Shown one piece after another: positions 24,811 to 33,120 of a stretch of DNA of 53,985 nucleotides (position 1 is its first letter; every line of letters starts with the position of its first letter). The position numbers were made by a program, and so were the translations under genes. Origin of the DNA: Streptomyces ureilyticus (lineage in GTDB: Bacteria; Actinomycetota; Actinomycetes; Streptomycetales; Streptomycetaceae); assembly GCF_011045025.1 (NCBI RefSeq), contig NZ_JAAKZX010000044.1, positions 1-53,985 on the forward strand, read 5' to 3'. The notes under the pieces are model-generated. The model searched no databases, was not told where the DNA came from, and saw only the letters and a list, made by a program, of their open reading frames with translations.

Positions 24811-25548
24811 GTGCCGTTCACACCCGTACTCCACTCGGAGTGGCTCAAGATCCGTACGCTGCGGTCCCTCGTCGTCGGACTGGCAGCCGTAGTACTCGTC
24901 ACCGCGGCCTTCTCCGCGATCGCCGGGCTGGACGCCTCCTCGGACGAATCCTCGGGCGAGGACTTCGACCCCTTGTTCTCGGCGTTCTTCGGCGTCAGTT
25001 TCGGGCAGATCGCGGCGATCGCCTTCGGCGCACAGGCTGTGTCGTCGGAGTTCCAGGGCGGTGCGCTGCGGGTCTCGCTGGCCGCGGTGCCCCATCGGGG
25101 CCGGTGGTTCGCGGCGAAGGCGACAGCGATCGGCGTACCGGCCCTCGCTGTTGGGCTGGTCACCGGGTTCGTGAGTCTGGCCGTGGGCAAGGCAGTCCTC
25201 GGCGACCAGGCCAGCGGACTTTCGGCGGCCGAAGGGCTGCGCGGCGCCGTGGGCTGCGGCGTCTACCTCGCCCTCATGGCCCTGCTGGCCGCCGGCCTGA
25301 CGGCCCTGCTGCGCAGCGGAGTCGCCACGCTGAGCATCCTGATCCCGTTCCTGCTCATCGTGTCGTTCGTCGTCGGGGGAGTGTCCGGCGGAGTTGCCGA
25401 CTTCCTGCCGGACAAGGCGGGCCAGGTGGTCTTCCACGAGACGTCCGACGGTGCGCTCGGCCCCTGGAGCGGGTTGGCGGTGACCGCGCTGTGGGCCGCG
25501 GCCGCGCTGGCGGCGGGGGCTTGGAGCGTACGGCGCCGGGACGCTTGA
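24811..25548 (+). CDS. ABC-2 type transporter permease
   Basis: A 245-aa integral membrane protein with about six hydrophobic segments; the start SEWLKIRTLRSLVVGLAAVV is characteristic of ABC-2 permeases. The GTG at 24811 has AGGAGG eight bases upstream. It forms an exporter with the preceding ATPase; the substrate is unknown, possibly a peptide or antibiotic given the adjacent DesK-type system. Confidence 0.9.
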   Translation: MPFTPVLHSEWLKIRTLRSLVVGLAAVVLVTAAFSAIAGLDASSDESSGEDFDPLFSAFFGVSFGQIAAIAFGAQAVSSEFQGGALRVSLAAVPHRGRWFAAKATAIGVPALAVGLVTGFVSLAVGKAVLGDQASGLSAAEGLRGAVGCGVYLALMALLAAGLTALLRSGVATLSILIPFLLIVSFVVGGVSGGVADFLPDKAGQVVFHETSDGALGPWSGLAVTALWAAAALAAGAWSVRRRDA

Positions 25549-25611
25549 GCAGCGGCTGAGTCGCGGCTGACGGACCACCAAATGTCAGTGCCGCAGGGTT
25601 TACTGGATCTC

Positions 25612-26055
25612 ATGACCCTCGCGCAGCAACTCGCCACGATAGACGAGCTGTGCTCCCGACCCTTTCCCACGGAGCACGGCCGGTCGGACGTCGGCACCGC
25701 AGGACCTGGGTTCCACATGGCCGAGTTGGCGACGAGCGACGACTTCTGGGAGGACGACGGGACGGAGCGGGAGGAGACTGCCGTGCAGTACGAAGCGGAC
25801 AGGGACGGCCTCTCCGAGCGGCTGACCGATCGCTGGGGTGTGCCGCAGAAATTCCCGCTGTGGAGCATCCAGGAGCGTGCCATGGGTGGCGAGGACATAC
25901 CTGAGCCGTGGGGCTCGCTCAGCTCTCATGTGCAGGACGTGCACTCGTGGAGGTACGAGGAGACCGGCCGCTGGGTTGTTCTCGGTGTGTCCCAGTGGGA
26001 CAAGGAGCTGCCGTTCCAACTCCTCGCCGTGGTCACCGAGATAGATCCACCGTGA
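25612..26055 (+). CDS. Hypothetical protein
   Basis: A 147-aa acidic, probably cytoplasmic protein starting MTLAQQLATIDELCSRPFPT, with tryptophan-rich later parts (WEDDGTEREE, FPLWSIQERAMGGED, HSWRYEETGRWVVLGVSQW). No signal peptide, membrane segment or motif that I recognise. The frame opens at 25582, but I prefer the ATG at 25612. Codon bias is normal, so it is a real gene. It follows the exporter by 63 bp on the same strand but need not be functionally linked. Confidence 0.7.
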   Translation: MTLAQQLATIDELCSRPFPTEHGRSDVGTAGPGFHMAELATSDDFWEDDGTEREETAVQYEADRDGLSERLTDRWGVPQKFPLWSIQERAMGGEDIPEPWGSLSSHVQDVHSWRYEETGRWVVLGVSQWDKELPFQLLAVVTEIDPP

Positions 26056-26059
26056 CCCG

Positions 26060-26608
26060 CTAAGTCTGGGCAGCAGCCGCCCGCAACCGCCCGAACTCCT
26101 CCGCCATCGTCGCCGCCGTCCAATGCGCGTTCAGCCCGCTGGGATTCGGCAGCACCCACACGCGCGTGTCACCGATCGTCCGCTCCTGCGGCCCTACCTG
26201 AGCCCTGCGGTCGTCGAAGGCCACCCGGTACGCGGTGACGCCCACCACCGCAAGCCAGCGTGGACGCAGACGCTCCACCTTCCGGCTCAGCAGCCGACCG
26301 CCCTCCCGGTACTCCTCCGCGCTCAGCTCGTCGGCGCGCGCGGAGGCCCGCGCCACCACGTTCGTGATGCCGAGCCCGTACGAGAGCAACTCGCCCTGCT
26401 CCGAAGGCTTCAGCAGCCGAGGTGTGAAACCGGAGAGGTGCAGGACCGGCCAGAAGCGGTTGCCCGGGCGGGCGAAATGGTGGCCCGTCGCGGCCGTCAT
26501 GAGCCCGGGGTTGATGCCGCAGAACAGAACGCGGAGGCCGTCCGCGACGACATCCGGCACCAGCCGGTCGCGGGCGGCCTCCAGTTCCGCAGGGGTGAAG
26601 CGGGTCAG
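26060..26608 (-). CDS. mug: Mismatch-specific (G/U, G/T) DNA glycosylase, Mug type
   Basis: Removes uracil, thymine or alkylated cytosine derivatives mispaired with guanine. Motif 1 is LFCGINPG and motif 2 is LPNPSGLNAHW, both diagnostic of the Mug/TDG family. The first canonical start (GTG, 26560) lies inside the conserved region; TRFTPAELEAARDRLVPDV upstream is in frame and looks like the normal N-terminus of actinobacterial Mug. No ATG, GTG or TTG precedes it before a stop, but a CTG at 26608 overlaps the purB stop as CTGA. I therefore extend the gene to 26608 and flag a probable non-canonical start. Confidence 0.85.
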   Translation of the reverse strand: MTRFTPAELEAARDRLVPDVVADGLRVLFCGINPGLMTAATGHHFARPGNRFWPVLHLSGFTPRLLKPSEQGELLSYGLGITNVVARASARADELSAEEYREGGRLLSRKVERLRPRWLAVVGVTAYRVAFDDRRAQVGPQERTIGDTRVWVLPNPSGLNAHWTAATMAEEFGRLRAAAAQT

Positions 26609-28047
26609 AGGATCGCCCCCGGCGCGTAACCCGCCGCCTCCGGGTGCTGCTTGACGATCTCCTCGATCCGGCCGACGACCGCGGCAACCTGGTCGGCGGC
26701 GGCCCCCGTGAAGGACAGCTTGTCGGCCATCAGCGCGGCGAGCTCCGCACGGTCCAGCGGAAGGCGGTCGTCGGCGGCCAGCTTGTCGAGCAGTTCGTTG
26801 CGCTCGGCGCCCTGCTCGCGCATCGCGAGAGCGGACGCGACGGCGTTCTCCTTGATGGCCTCGTGCGCGACCTCCCGGCCGACACCGGCGCGTACGGCAC
26901 CCATCAGGACCTTCGTCGTCGCGAGGAACGGCAGATAGCGGTCCAGCTCACGCGCGACGACCGCCGGGAAGGCGCCGAACTCGTCGAGGACGGTGAGGAA
27001 CGTCTCCAGCAGGCCGTCCAGTGCGAAGAAGGCGTCGGGCAGCGCGACGCGGCGTACGACCGAGCAGGAGACGTCGCCCTCGTTCCACTGGTCGCCCGCG
27101 AGCTCGCCGGTCATCGAGGCGTAGCCGCGCAGGATCACCATCAGGCCGTTGACGCGCTCGCAGGAGCGGGTGTTCATCTTGTGCGGCATCGCCGAGGAGC
27201 CGACCTGACCCGGCTTGAAGCCCTCGGTCACCAGCTCGTGCCCGGCCATCAGACGGATCGTCTTCGCCAGCGAGGACGGAGCCGCGGCCACCTGCACCAG
27301 GGCGGTGACGACCTCGTAGTCGAGCGAGCGCGGGTAGACCTGGCCGACGGAAGTGAAAGCCTGCGAGAAGCCGAGGTGCCGGGCGATGCGCTGCTCCAGC
27401 TCGGCGAGCTTCGCCGCGTCGCCGCCCAGCAGGTCGAGCATGTCCTGGGCCGTGCCCACCGGGCCCTTGATACCGCGCAGCGGGTAACGGGCGAGCAGCT
27501 CCTCGACCCGGCCGTACGCGACGAGCAGCTCGTCGGCGGCGGTCGCGAAGCGCTTGCCGAGGGTGGTGGCCTGCGCGGCGACGTTGTGCGAGCGGCCCGC
27601 CATGACGAGCTCGCCGTACTCACCGGCCAGCTTGCCGAGCCGCGCCAGGACCGCCACCGTACGGTCGCGCATCAGCTCCAGCGAGAGGCGGATCTGCAGC
27701 TGCTCGACGTTCTCCGTGAGGTCACGCGAGGTCATGCCCTTGTGGACGTGCTCATGCCCGGCGAGATCATTGAACTCCTCGATCCGCGCCTTCACATCGT
27801 GCCGCGTGACCTTCTCGCGCTCGGAGATCGAGGCCAGGTCGACCTGGTCGAGCACGCGCTCATAGTCGGCGAGCGCGGCATCCGGCACCTCGATCCCGAG
27901 ATCCTTCTGGGCCCGCAGCACAGCGAGCCAGAGCTGACGCTCCAGCTTCACCTTCTGCTCGGGGGACCACAGGACGGCGAGCTCGGCCGAGGCATAGCGG
28001 CCGGCGAGGACGTTCGGGATACGGGGCTTTGCGGGCGCGGGAGTCAC
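26605..28047 (-). CDS. purB: Adenylosuccinate lyase
   Basis: Purine biosynthesis enzyme that cleaves SAICAR and adenylosuccinate, releasing fumarate. It is 480 aa with the fumarase-superfamily signature GSSAMPHKMNTRSCERVN, the TSRDLTEN segment and GRSHNVAAQATTLGKRF containing a conserved active-site histidine. The ATG at 28047 begins MTPAPAKPRIPNVLAGRYAS, as expected. It is the clearest housekeeping gene in the window and runs into mug with overlapping codons, so the two are co-transcribed. Confidence 0.96.
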   Translation of the reverse strand: MTPAPAKPRIPNVLAGRYASAELAVLWSPEQKVKLERQLWLAVLRAQKDLGIEVPDAALADYERVLDQVDLASISEREKVTRHDVKARIEEFNDLAGHEHVHKGMTSRDLTENVEQLQIRLSLELMRDRTVAVLARLGKLAGEYGELVMAGRSHNVAAQATTLGKRFATAADELLVAYGRVEELLARYPLRGIKGPVGTAQDMLDLLGGDAAKLAELEQRIARHLGFSQAFTSVGQVYPRSLDYEVVTALVQVAAAPSSLAKTIRLMAGHELVTEGFKPGQVGSSAMPHKMNTRSCERVNGLMVILRGYASMTGELAGDQWNEGDVSCSVVRRVALPDAFFALDGLLETFLTVLDEFGAFPAVVARELDRYLPFLATTKVLMGAVRAGVGREVAHEAIKENAVASALAMREQGAERNELLDKLAADDRLPLDRAELAALMADKLSFTGAAADQVAAVVGRIEEIVKQHPEAAGYAPGAIL

Positions 28048-28114
28048 GTGGCCTGATTCTACTGGCGGTTCCCGCAGGCCAGCGCCACGGGGTTGTTCGT
28101 CGGAAGCTACAAGC

Positions 28115-28129
28115 GCGGTCCGAGACCGC
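28115..28129. terminator. Hairpin between the DUF4326 gene and purB
   Basis: GCGGTC-CGA-GACCGC, a perfect 6-bp stem with a 3-nt loop immediately after the stop codon of the minus-strand DUF4326 gene and before the purB start. Probably a weak terminator. Confidence 0.45.
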
Positions 28130-28468
28130 TCAGGACGCGTCGGCCAGCTCCGCCAGGATGTCGGCGTGGCACAGCTCCGGCGCGCACCAGCAGGCCAGCG
28201 TCTTGCCGCGCAGTTCGGGCACCAGGTCGAGGAGATCGGGGCGTTCGAGGAGGTACGCCCGGTACTTGGCCATCACCTCGGGACGGGTGCCGTCGTGCTT
28301 CTTCTTGGCGGTGTCCGGGAGGAACGGATTGTTGAGCGGGTGCTCGGGAAGGTCCCAGCCGCCCCTGGTCCAGCGGCGGCCGACGTAGACGAGGTCCACG
28401 GGGGCGTTCTCCAGCCGGGGCCCGAATTCCTGGATATGGCCCTTGAGGTTGATCACGGTGGTGGTCAC
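28130..28468 (-). CDS. DUF4326 domain-containing protein
   Basis: A 112-aa protein with VDLVYVGRRWTRGGWDLPEH, NNPFLPDTAKKKHDGTRPEV and LACWCAPELCHADILAELA, the pattern of DUF4326. Its function is unknown; the CWC..CH cysteine/histidine cluster at the C-terminus suggests metal binding. The true start is the GTG at 28468 (VTTTVINLKGH); the longer open frame upstream encodes repetitive Arg/Ser-rich sequence and is not coding. It appears to be a single-gene unit. Confidence 0.82.
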   Translation of the reverse strand: MTTTVINLKGHIQEFGPRLENAPVDLVYVGRRWTRGGWDLPEHPLNNPFLPDTAKKKHDGTRPEVMAKYRAYLLERPDLLDLVPELRGKTLACWCAPELCHADILAELADAS

Positions 28469-28622
28469 TCGAGACTCCCTTCGCGCCGCCGGACGACGCT
28501 TCCGATCATCCGACGCGACGGCGACCCACGCCACCGGCCCCTCGTACGCCCACGCCACGAGCCCTTCGTAGGCCCACGTCACCCGGCAGTTCGTACGCGT
28601 ACGCCGCCACCCCTTCGTACGT

Positions 28623-29405
28623 CTACAACTCCGGGCCCGCGTACGGCAGCAGCTCCGGCCGCTTGGCCGGACGACCGTCCCCCGAAGACCGCCCCGTAAG
28701 CCGCCGCCCGATCCAAGGCAACAGGTACTGCCGCGCGAACCGCACGTCGGCGGCCCGGCGGGCGCCCCACCCGGGCGGCGCGCTCGCGGGCAACGGCGTG
28801 CGCCACTCGACGTCCTGCGCCTCATAGCCGAGTGTCTGCCACAAAGCCTCCGCGACGCGGCGGTGACCGTCGGCTGTCAGGTGCAGGCGGTCCACGTCCC
28901 ACATGCGCGGGTCGGCGAGTGACGGGGCGCCGTAGAGGTCGACCACGAGTGCGCCGTGCCGGGACGCGAGGTCGTCGACGCAGGTGAACAGCTCCTCCAT
29001 GCGCGGGCGGAACCGTTCCAGGACCGGGCCCTGGCGGCCGGGGCTGCGCATCAGCACGAGCTGCTTGCAGGACGGGGCGAGCCGCTCGACGGCCTCCTCC
29101 AGGAGCCCGCGTACCCGCCCCATGTCGCACTTGGGGCGCAGCGTGTCGTTCAGCCCGCCCACCAGCGTGATCAGGTTCGGCTGCATGGCCGCCGCCACGT
29201 CCACCTGCTCGGCCACGATCTGCCCGATCAGCTTGCCGCGCACGGCGAGGTTGGCGTACCGGAAGCCTGGCGTCCGAGCGGCGATCCGCCCTGCCAGCAG
29301 GTCGGCCCAACCCCGATACGAGCCGTCGGGCAGCCGGTCCGACATGCCCTCGGTGAAGGAGTCGCCGACCGCGACGAAACTGGTGTAGGTGGCATTCGTC
29401 TCCAT
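28623..29405 (-). CDS. SGNH/GDSL hydrolase
   Basis: A 260-aa serine hydrolase. Block I is AVGDSFTEGM (nucleophile Ser), block III is LVGGLNDTL (GxND) and block V is WDVDRLHLTADGHRRVA (DxxH), giving the full SGNH catalytic set. No signal peptide follows the ATG at 29405, so it is likely cytoplasmic; the substrate is probably an acyl or acetyl ester. The C-terminal ~50 residues are Arg/Pro-rich. A strong inverted repeat separates it from the upstream CNNM pair, so it likely has its own promoter. Confidence 0.9.
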   Translation of the reverse strand: METNATYTSFVAVGDSFTEGMSDRLPDGSYRGWADLLAGRIAARTPGFRYANLAVRGKLIGQIVAEQVDVAAAMQPNLITLVGGLNDTLRPKCDMGRVRGLLEEAVERLAPSCKQLVLMRSPGRQGPVLERFRPRMEELFTCVDDLASRHGALVVDLYGAPSLADPRMWDVDRLHLTADGHRRVAEALWQTLGYEAQDVEWRTPLPASAPPGWGARRAADVRFARQYLLPWIGRRLTGRSSGDGRPAKRPELLPYAGPEL

Positions 29406-29480
29406 GGCGGAAGCGATGGTATCCCGCACACATACCCACCGGTCTGCCACCCACGGGCAGGTACCGGTACGTGCGGGAAT

Positions 29481-29510
29481 GTGCCGGTACGTGCAGGCAC
29501 GTACCGGCAC
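29481..29510. terminator. Perfect 14-bp inverted repeat after the CNNM operon
   Basis: GTGCCGGTACGTGC and GCACGTACCGGCAC are perfect inverses with a 2-nt spacer, starting 5 bp after the stop codon at 29516 of the minus-strand transporter. A third related copy (GGTACCGGTACGTGC) precedes it at 29460-29474. It may be a terminator for the CNNM pair, an operator for the SGNH gene, or both. Confidence 0.55.
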
Positions 29511-29515
29511 TCACC

Positions 29516-30529
29516 TCACGCCGGCTGCCCGAACAATTCCCGCAGCACGTCCTCCATCGTCACCAGCCCCGCCAGCAGCCCGTCGTCGCCGGACACCGCC
29601 GCCAGATGCGTACGACTGCGACGCATCGCCGTGAGCACGTCGTCCAACGGTGTGCTTTCCCGGACGCGGGCGATCGAGCGCATGTCCGCGACCCGGAACG
29701 GGAGGTCGCGTGGCATCGCGTCCAGCGCGTCCTTGACGTGGAGGTAGCCGACGATGTGGCGGCCGTCGTCCACGACGGGGAAGCGGGAGAAGCCGGACTC
29801 GGCGGACAGGGCCTCCAACTGCTCGGGCGAGACGCCCACGCGCGCGTAGACGACGCGTTCCAGTGGGAGGACGACATCCCGCACGGGCCGCCGGCCCAGC
29901 TCCAGGGCGTCGTGCAGCCGTTCCTGGGCCCGGTCGTCGATCAGGCCCGCGGCGCTGGAGTCCTGGACGAGGCGGGCGAGTTCGTCGTCCGAGAAGGTCG
30001 CGGTCACCTCGTCCCGCACCTCGACGCGCATCAGCTTCAGCAGCGCGTTCGCGAAGGCGTTGATCGTGAAGATCACCGGACGCAGTGCCCGGGACAGCGC
30101 GACCAGCGGCGGGCCGAGCAGCAGTGCCGTGCGCACCGGTTCAGCGAGCGCGATGTTCTTCGGGACCATCTCGCCGAGGAGCATGTGCAGATATGTCGCC
30201 AAGGTCAGCGCGATCACGAACGAGATCACGTGCCCGGCGCCCTCCGGCACCCCCACCGCGTGGAACACCGGCTCCAGCAGATGCTCGATCGCGGGCTCCG
30301 CGACCACACCCAGAACCAACGTGCACAGCGTGATGCCGAGCTGCGCGGCGGCCATCAGCGCGGAAACGTGCTTCAGACCCCACAGCACGCTCCGCGCCCG
30401 CCGGTCGCCCTGTTCGGCGTAGGGCTCAATTTGGCTGCGGCGTACGGAGATCAGCGCGAACTCGGCGCCCACGAAGAACGCGTTCACGACGAGCGTCGCC
30501 AGACCGATCAGCAGCTGTACGGCGGTCAC
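29516..30529 (-). CDS. CNNM/hemolysin C-type transporter, short form without CorC domain
   Basis: A DUF21/CNNM membrane domain (residues ~1-190, about four hydrophobic segments: TAVQLLIGLATLVVNAFFVG at the start) followed by a CBS pair (RDVVLPLERVVYARVGVSPE; GLVTMEDVLRELFG). Family members are Mg2+/Co2+ efflux or homeostasis proteins. Unlike its upstream paralogue it ends after the CBS domains, lacking the CorC/HlyC C-terminal domain. The GTG start at 30529 overlaps the previous stop (GTGA), so the pair is co-translated and may form a heteromer. Confidence 0.88.
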   Translation of the reverse strand: MTAVQLLIGLATLVVNAFFVGAEFALISVRRSQIEPYAEQGDRRARSVLWGLKHVSALMAAAQLGITLCTLVLGVVAEPAIEHLLEPVFHAVGVPEGAGHVISFVIALTLATYLHMLLGEMVPKNIALAEPVRTALLLGPPLVALSRALRPVIFTINAFANALLKLMRVEVRDEVTATFSDDELARLVQDSSAAGLIDDRAQERLHDALELGRRPVRDVVLPLERVVYARVGVSPEQLEALSAESGFSRFPVVDDGRHIVGYLHVKDALDAMPRDLPFRVADMRSIARVRESTPLDDVLTAMRRSRTHLAAVSGDDGLLAGLVTMEDVLRELFGQPA

Positions 30530-31857
30530 AGCGTCCCCTCCTCATCAACGAGCGGCAGCGGCGCGTGCAGCAGCACCCGCGCGGCCCGATGCCCCGATGC
30601 GTCCGTCACTTCGAGCCGCCAGCCGACGACGTCCACGGTGTCGTCGGCCACGGGTATGCGGCCGAGTTCGGCCGCGACGAGCCCGGCCAGCGTCTCGTAC
30701 GGCCCCTCGGGCACCCGCAGCCCGACCCGCGCGAGCTGGTCGGTGCGGGCCGCGCCGTCGGCGGAGTACAGCGCCCGGCCGTCGTCGTCCTTGCCGGCCT
30801 GGGCCAGGTCGGGCACTTCGTGCGGATCGTGCTCGTCCCGCACCTCGCCGACGACCTCCTCGACGATGTCCTCCAGGGTGGCGACCCCGGCGGTGCCGCC
30901 GTACTCGTCGATGACGACGGCCATCGTCCGCTTCCCGGACATCCGGTCCAGGAGCCGGTCGACGGTCAGCGACTCCGGTACGAGAAGGGGTTCGCGCATC
31001 AGCTGTGCGACGGAGCTGCGGCTACGGCGCTCGGCGGGCACCGCCAGTACGTCCTTGATGTGCGCGACGCCCACGACCGAATCGAGGTTGCCGCGGTAGA
31101 CGGGGAAGCGCGAAAGACCGGTCGCCCGCGTCGCATTCGCCACGTCCTCGCAGGTCGCCTGCACGTCCAGGGCGATGACCTGGACGCGGGGCGTCATCAC
31201 GTTCTCGGCGGTCAGGTCCGCGAGGTTCAGCGTCCGTACGAACAGCTCGGCGGTGTCGGCCTCCAGCGCGCCCTCCTTCGCGGAGTGCCGGGCCAGGGCC
31301 ATCAGCTCCTGGGGCCCACGGGCCGAGGCCAGCTCCTCGGTGGGCTCGACACCGAAGCGGCGTACGACTCGGTTCGCGGTGTTGTTGAGATGGGTGATGA
31401 ACGGCCGGAACAGCGTGCTGAACCAGCGCTGCGGCGTCGCCACCTTCTTGGCCACCGACAGCGGGGAGGAGATCGCCCAGTTCTTGGGCACGAGCTCGCC
31501 GACGACCATCAGGAACACCGTCGACAGCGCCGTACCGATGACCAGCGCGGTCGAAGAGGCCACCGACGGGCCCATGCCGACCGCCTCCAGCGGACCCGCG
31601 ATCAGCTTGGCGATGGATGGCTCGGCGAGCATGCCGACGATCAAGTTGGTGACGGTGATGCCGAGTTGCGCGCCGGACAGCTGGAAGGTCAGATTCCGTA
31701 CGGCCTTGAGGGCGCCCGGGGCACCGACCTCACCGCGCTCGGCGGCTCGTTCCAGCTCGCTGCGCTCGACCGTGGTCAGCGAGAACTCGGCGGCGACGAA
31801 CGCGCCGCAGGCCAGGGAGAGCAGAACGGCCACGCCGAGGAGGAGCACTTCGGTCAT
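30526..31857 (-). CDS. CNNM/hemolysin C-type transporter, full-length
   Basis: A 443-aa paralogue: CNNM/DUF21 membrane domain (VLLLGVAVLLSLACGAFVAA at the start), a CBS pair (NVMTPRVQVIALDVQ; DEYGGTAGVATLEDIVEEVV) and a C-terminal CorC/HlyC domain (residues ~350-440). Predicted divalent-cation, probably Mg2+, transporter of the inner membrane. The ATG at 31857 follows a GGAGGTGACC ribosome-binding site. First gene of a two-gene operon. The 180-bp leader has no riboswitch that I can recognise. Confidence 0.9.
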   Translation of the reverse strand: MTEVLLLGVAVLLSLACGAFVAAEFSLTTVERSELERAAERGEVGAPGALKAVRNLTFQLSGAQLGITVTNLIVGMLAEPSIAKLIAGPLEAVGMGPSVASSTALVIGTALSTVFLMVVGELVPKNWAISSPLSVAKKVATPQRWFSTLFRPFITHLNNTANRVVRRFGVEPTEELASARGPQELMALARHSAKEGALEADTAELFVRTLNLADLTAENVMTPRVQVIALDVQATCEDVANATRATGLSRFPVYRGNLDSVVGVAHIKDVLAVPAERRSRSSVAQLMREPLLVPESLTVDRLLDRMSGKRTMAVVIDEYGGTAGVATLEDIVEEVVGEVRDEHDPHEVPDLAQAGKDDDGRALYSADGAARTDQLARVGLRVPEGPYETLAGLVAAELGRIPVADDTVDVVGWRLEVTDASGHRAARVLLHAPLPLVDEEGTL

Positions 31858-32039
31858 CGGGTCACCTCCGTCCCATGGTCGGACAGAGGGCTGGGGATCG
31901 CACGATGCCCGCACGGCGCAAGGCCGCGCGGGCTGCCGGGACTGGGAGGCTCGCCCATGGGCGGACGCTCACACCTTTCCTAGAGAAGAAGACCAGATCC
32001 TCACATAGTAAAGGCTCAGCAAAGTGTCCTGTACGCCGG

Positions 32040-32264
32040 TCAGGCGCCGAGCGGCTTCACCCACCGCCGCCACTGCTCCTCGGGCGTGTACCCCGCCGCC
32101 CGCCACGCATGGTGCGCGGTCTCGTTGCGCCGCAGCACCATCGCGCCGCCCGCCGAGCCGTACGAACCGTTCCTCCGCGGCGGCCAGCAGCGCCGAGCCG
32201 ATGCCGAGGCGACGGCGGTCCGGATGCACGGCGAGCCGGTACAGATGGCAGCGCCAGCCGTCGA
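32040..32264 (-). pseudogene. GNAT acetyltransferase, C-terminal half (left part of the split host gene)
   Basis: Reading leftward from 32264, LDGWRCHLYRLAVHPDRRRL then GIGSALLAAAEERFVRLGGR is the acetyl-CoA-binding core of a GNAT. The frame then shifts, and ETAHHAWRAAGYTPEEQWRR, WVKPLGA and a stop complete the protein in another frame. Compared with the intact paralogue at 32276-32725, about 8 bp are missing after the LGGRR codons, explaining the shift. The gene begins abruptly at the 7-bp repeat (32258-32264). Its missing N-terminal half is at 47447-47634. Disrupted by the island and subsequently decayed. Confidence 0.85.
32258..32264. repeat. Island left junction: 7-bp direct repeat CCGTCGA
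   Basis: CCGTCGA here is directly repeated at 47447-47453. Removing one copy and everything between joins CGCCAG-CCGTCGA-AGCCGGC, which restores a continuous GNAT reading frame (minus strand GFDGWRC). The repeat is therefore either a target-site duplication or an attachment core. Confidence 0.8.
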
Positions 32265-32275
32265 GTCTTGGCTGC

Positions 32276-32725
32276 TCACAAAGATCCGCGCATCCGGCCG
32301 CGTGCCTGCAGCGGTTTGACCCAGCGTCGCCAGTGGTCCTCGCGATGGTAGCCGCCGGCGGTCCAGGTGTGGTGGGCCTGTTCGTTGGCTTCCAGGACCA
32401 TGGCGTCGACGCGTCGCCCGCCCAGGGCGGCGAAGCGTTGTTCGGCGGCTTCCAGCAGGGCGGTTGCGATGCCTTCCCGACGGCAGTCGGGGTGTACGGC
32501 CAGTCGGTAGGCGGAGCATCGCCATCCGTCGAAGCCGGCTATGACGGTCCCGGTGAGCAGGCCGTCGCGTTCTGCGAGGAGCAGGGCTTCGGGGTCTCGT
32601 GTGATGAGTCGGGCCACTCCGTCGTGGTCGTCGCTGATGCTCGTTCCTTCCGCGGCGTCGCGCCAGAACTGCAGCACGGAATCGATGTCCGAGAGGGTGG
32701 CGCAGCGGATGTGAAGATCGCTCAT
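32276..32725 (-). CDS. GNAT N-acetyltransferase, intact island copy of the disrupted gene
   Basis: A 149-aa GNAT: DAAEGTSISDDHDGVARLIT at the N-terminus, the acetyl-CoA loop HPDCRREGIATALLEAAEQR and C-terminal HHTWTAGGYHREDHWRRWVK. It is clearly paralogous to the split host gene (roughly two thirds identical by eye, so not a fresh duplicate), in the same orientation, and stops 11 bp from the island's left end. Third-position G/C bias is weaker than in flanking genes. It even contains the CCGTCGAAGCCGGC sequence of the host target. The substrate is unknown. It may replace the function lost by the insertion. Confidence 0.87.
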   Translation of the reverse strand: MSDLHIRCATLSDIDSVLQFWRDAAEGTSISDDHDGVARLITRDPEALLLAERDGLLTGTVIAGFDGWRCSAYRLAVHPDCRREGIATALLEAAEQRFAALGGRRVDAMVLEANEQAHHTWTAGGYHREDHWRRWVKPLQARGRMRGSL

Positions 32726-33120
32726 GGGGTGAGCCAAGCAGAGCGCTCGCCTGTCTGGCGAACGGGTTTTCCCTGCCGGGAATCGAGAGGGGGACAGGCT
32801 TGGTTCCGAGTTTCCGCAAGCCGCGAGCCCGTCGGCCGAACCCTCGTGCCTCACGGGTTCACCGGGGTGAGAACACCTGTTCAGGGGGCGCGTCACCGAG
32901 TCGGACCGTGCCCTGCGAAGCCTGCCGCCGTTTCCGACCGACAGCGCCCTCGGTGATCCGGCCACGGTGATCCTCGTCTTCGGCACCCGGCCGGGTCGCG
33001 CACGCGCCGGTGGCACGGCGGGATCGGAGGAGGCGCGGCCACCGCCGTGCTCCCGGTGTTCCAGAAGGCCGCGGCCACCAACCTGAGCGACGGTGAGTAA
33101 TGCCCGGTCTGTTCGGGGGC
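32726..33120. other. Non-coding or decayed 395 bp inside the left end of the island
   Basis: No intact gene. A short plus-strand stretch near 32880-33000 has coding-like bias (FPTDSALGDPATVILVFG), and another frame just before 33100 reads AATAVLPVFQKAAATNLSDG then stops, but they are in different frames and I cannot assign either. This may be the scar where mobility genes were lost. Nothing resembling an integrase catalytic motif is seen. Confidence 0.35.

Noticed and set aside
31858..32039. Mg2+ (M-box) or Mn2+ riboswitch in the leader of the CNNM pair
   Set aside because: The leader has G/C-rich hairpins, but I could not find the conserved core of either riboswitch class.
32940..33000. Possible UDP-GlcNAc 2-epimerase start (ATVILVFGTRPG)
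   Set aside because: Only about ten residues resemble the epimerase N-terminus; the following sequence does not match and the frame breaks.
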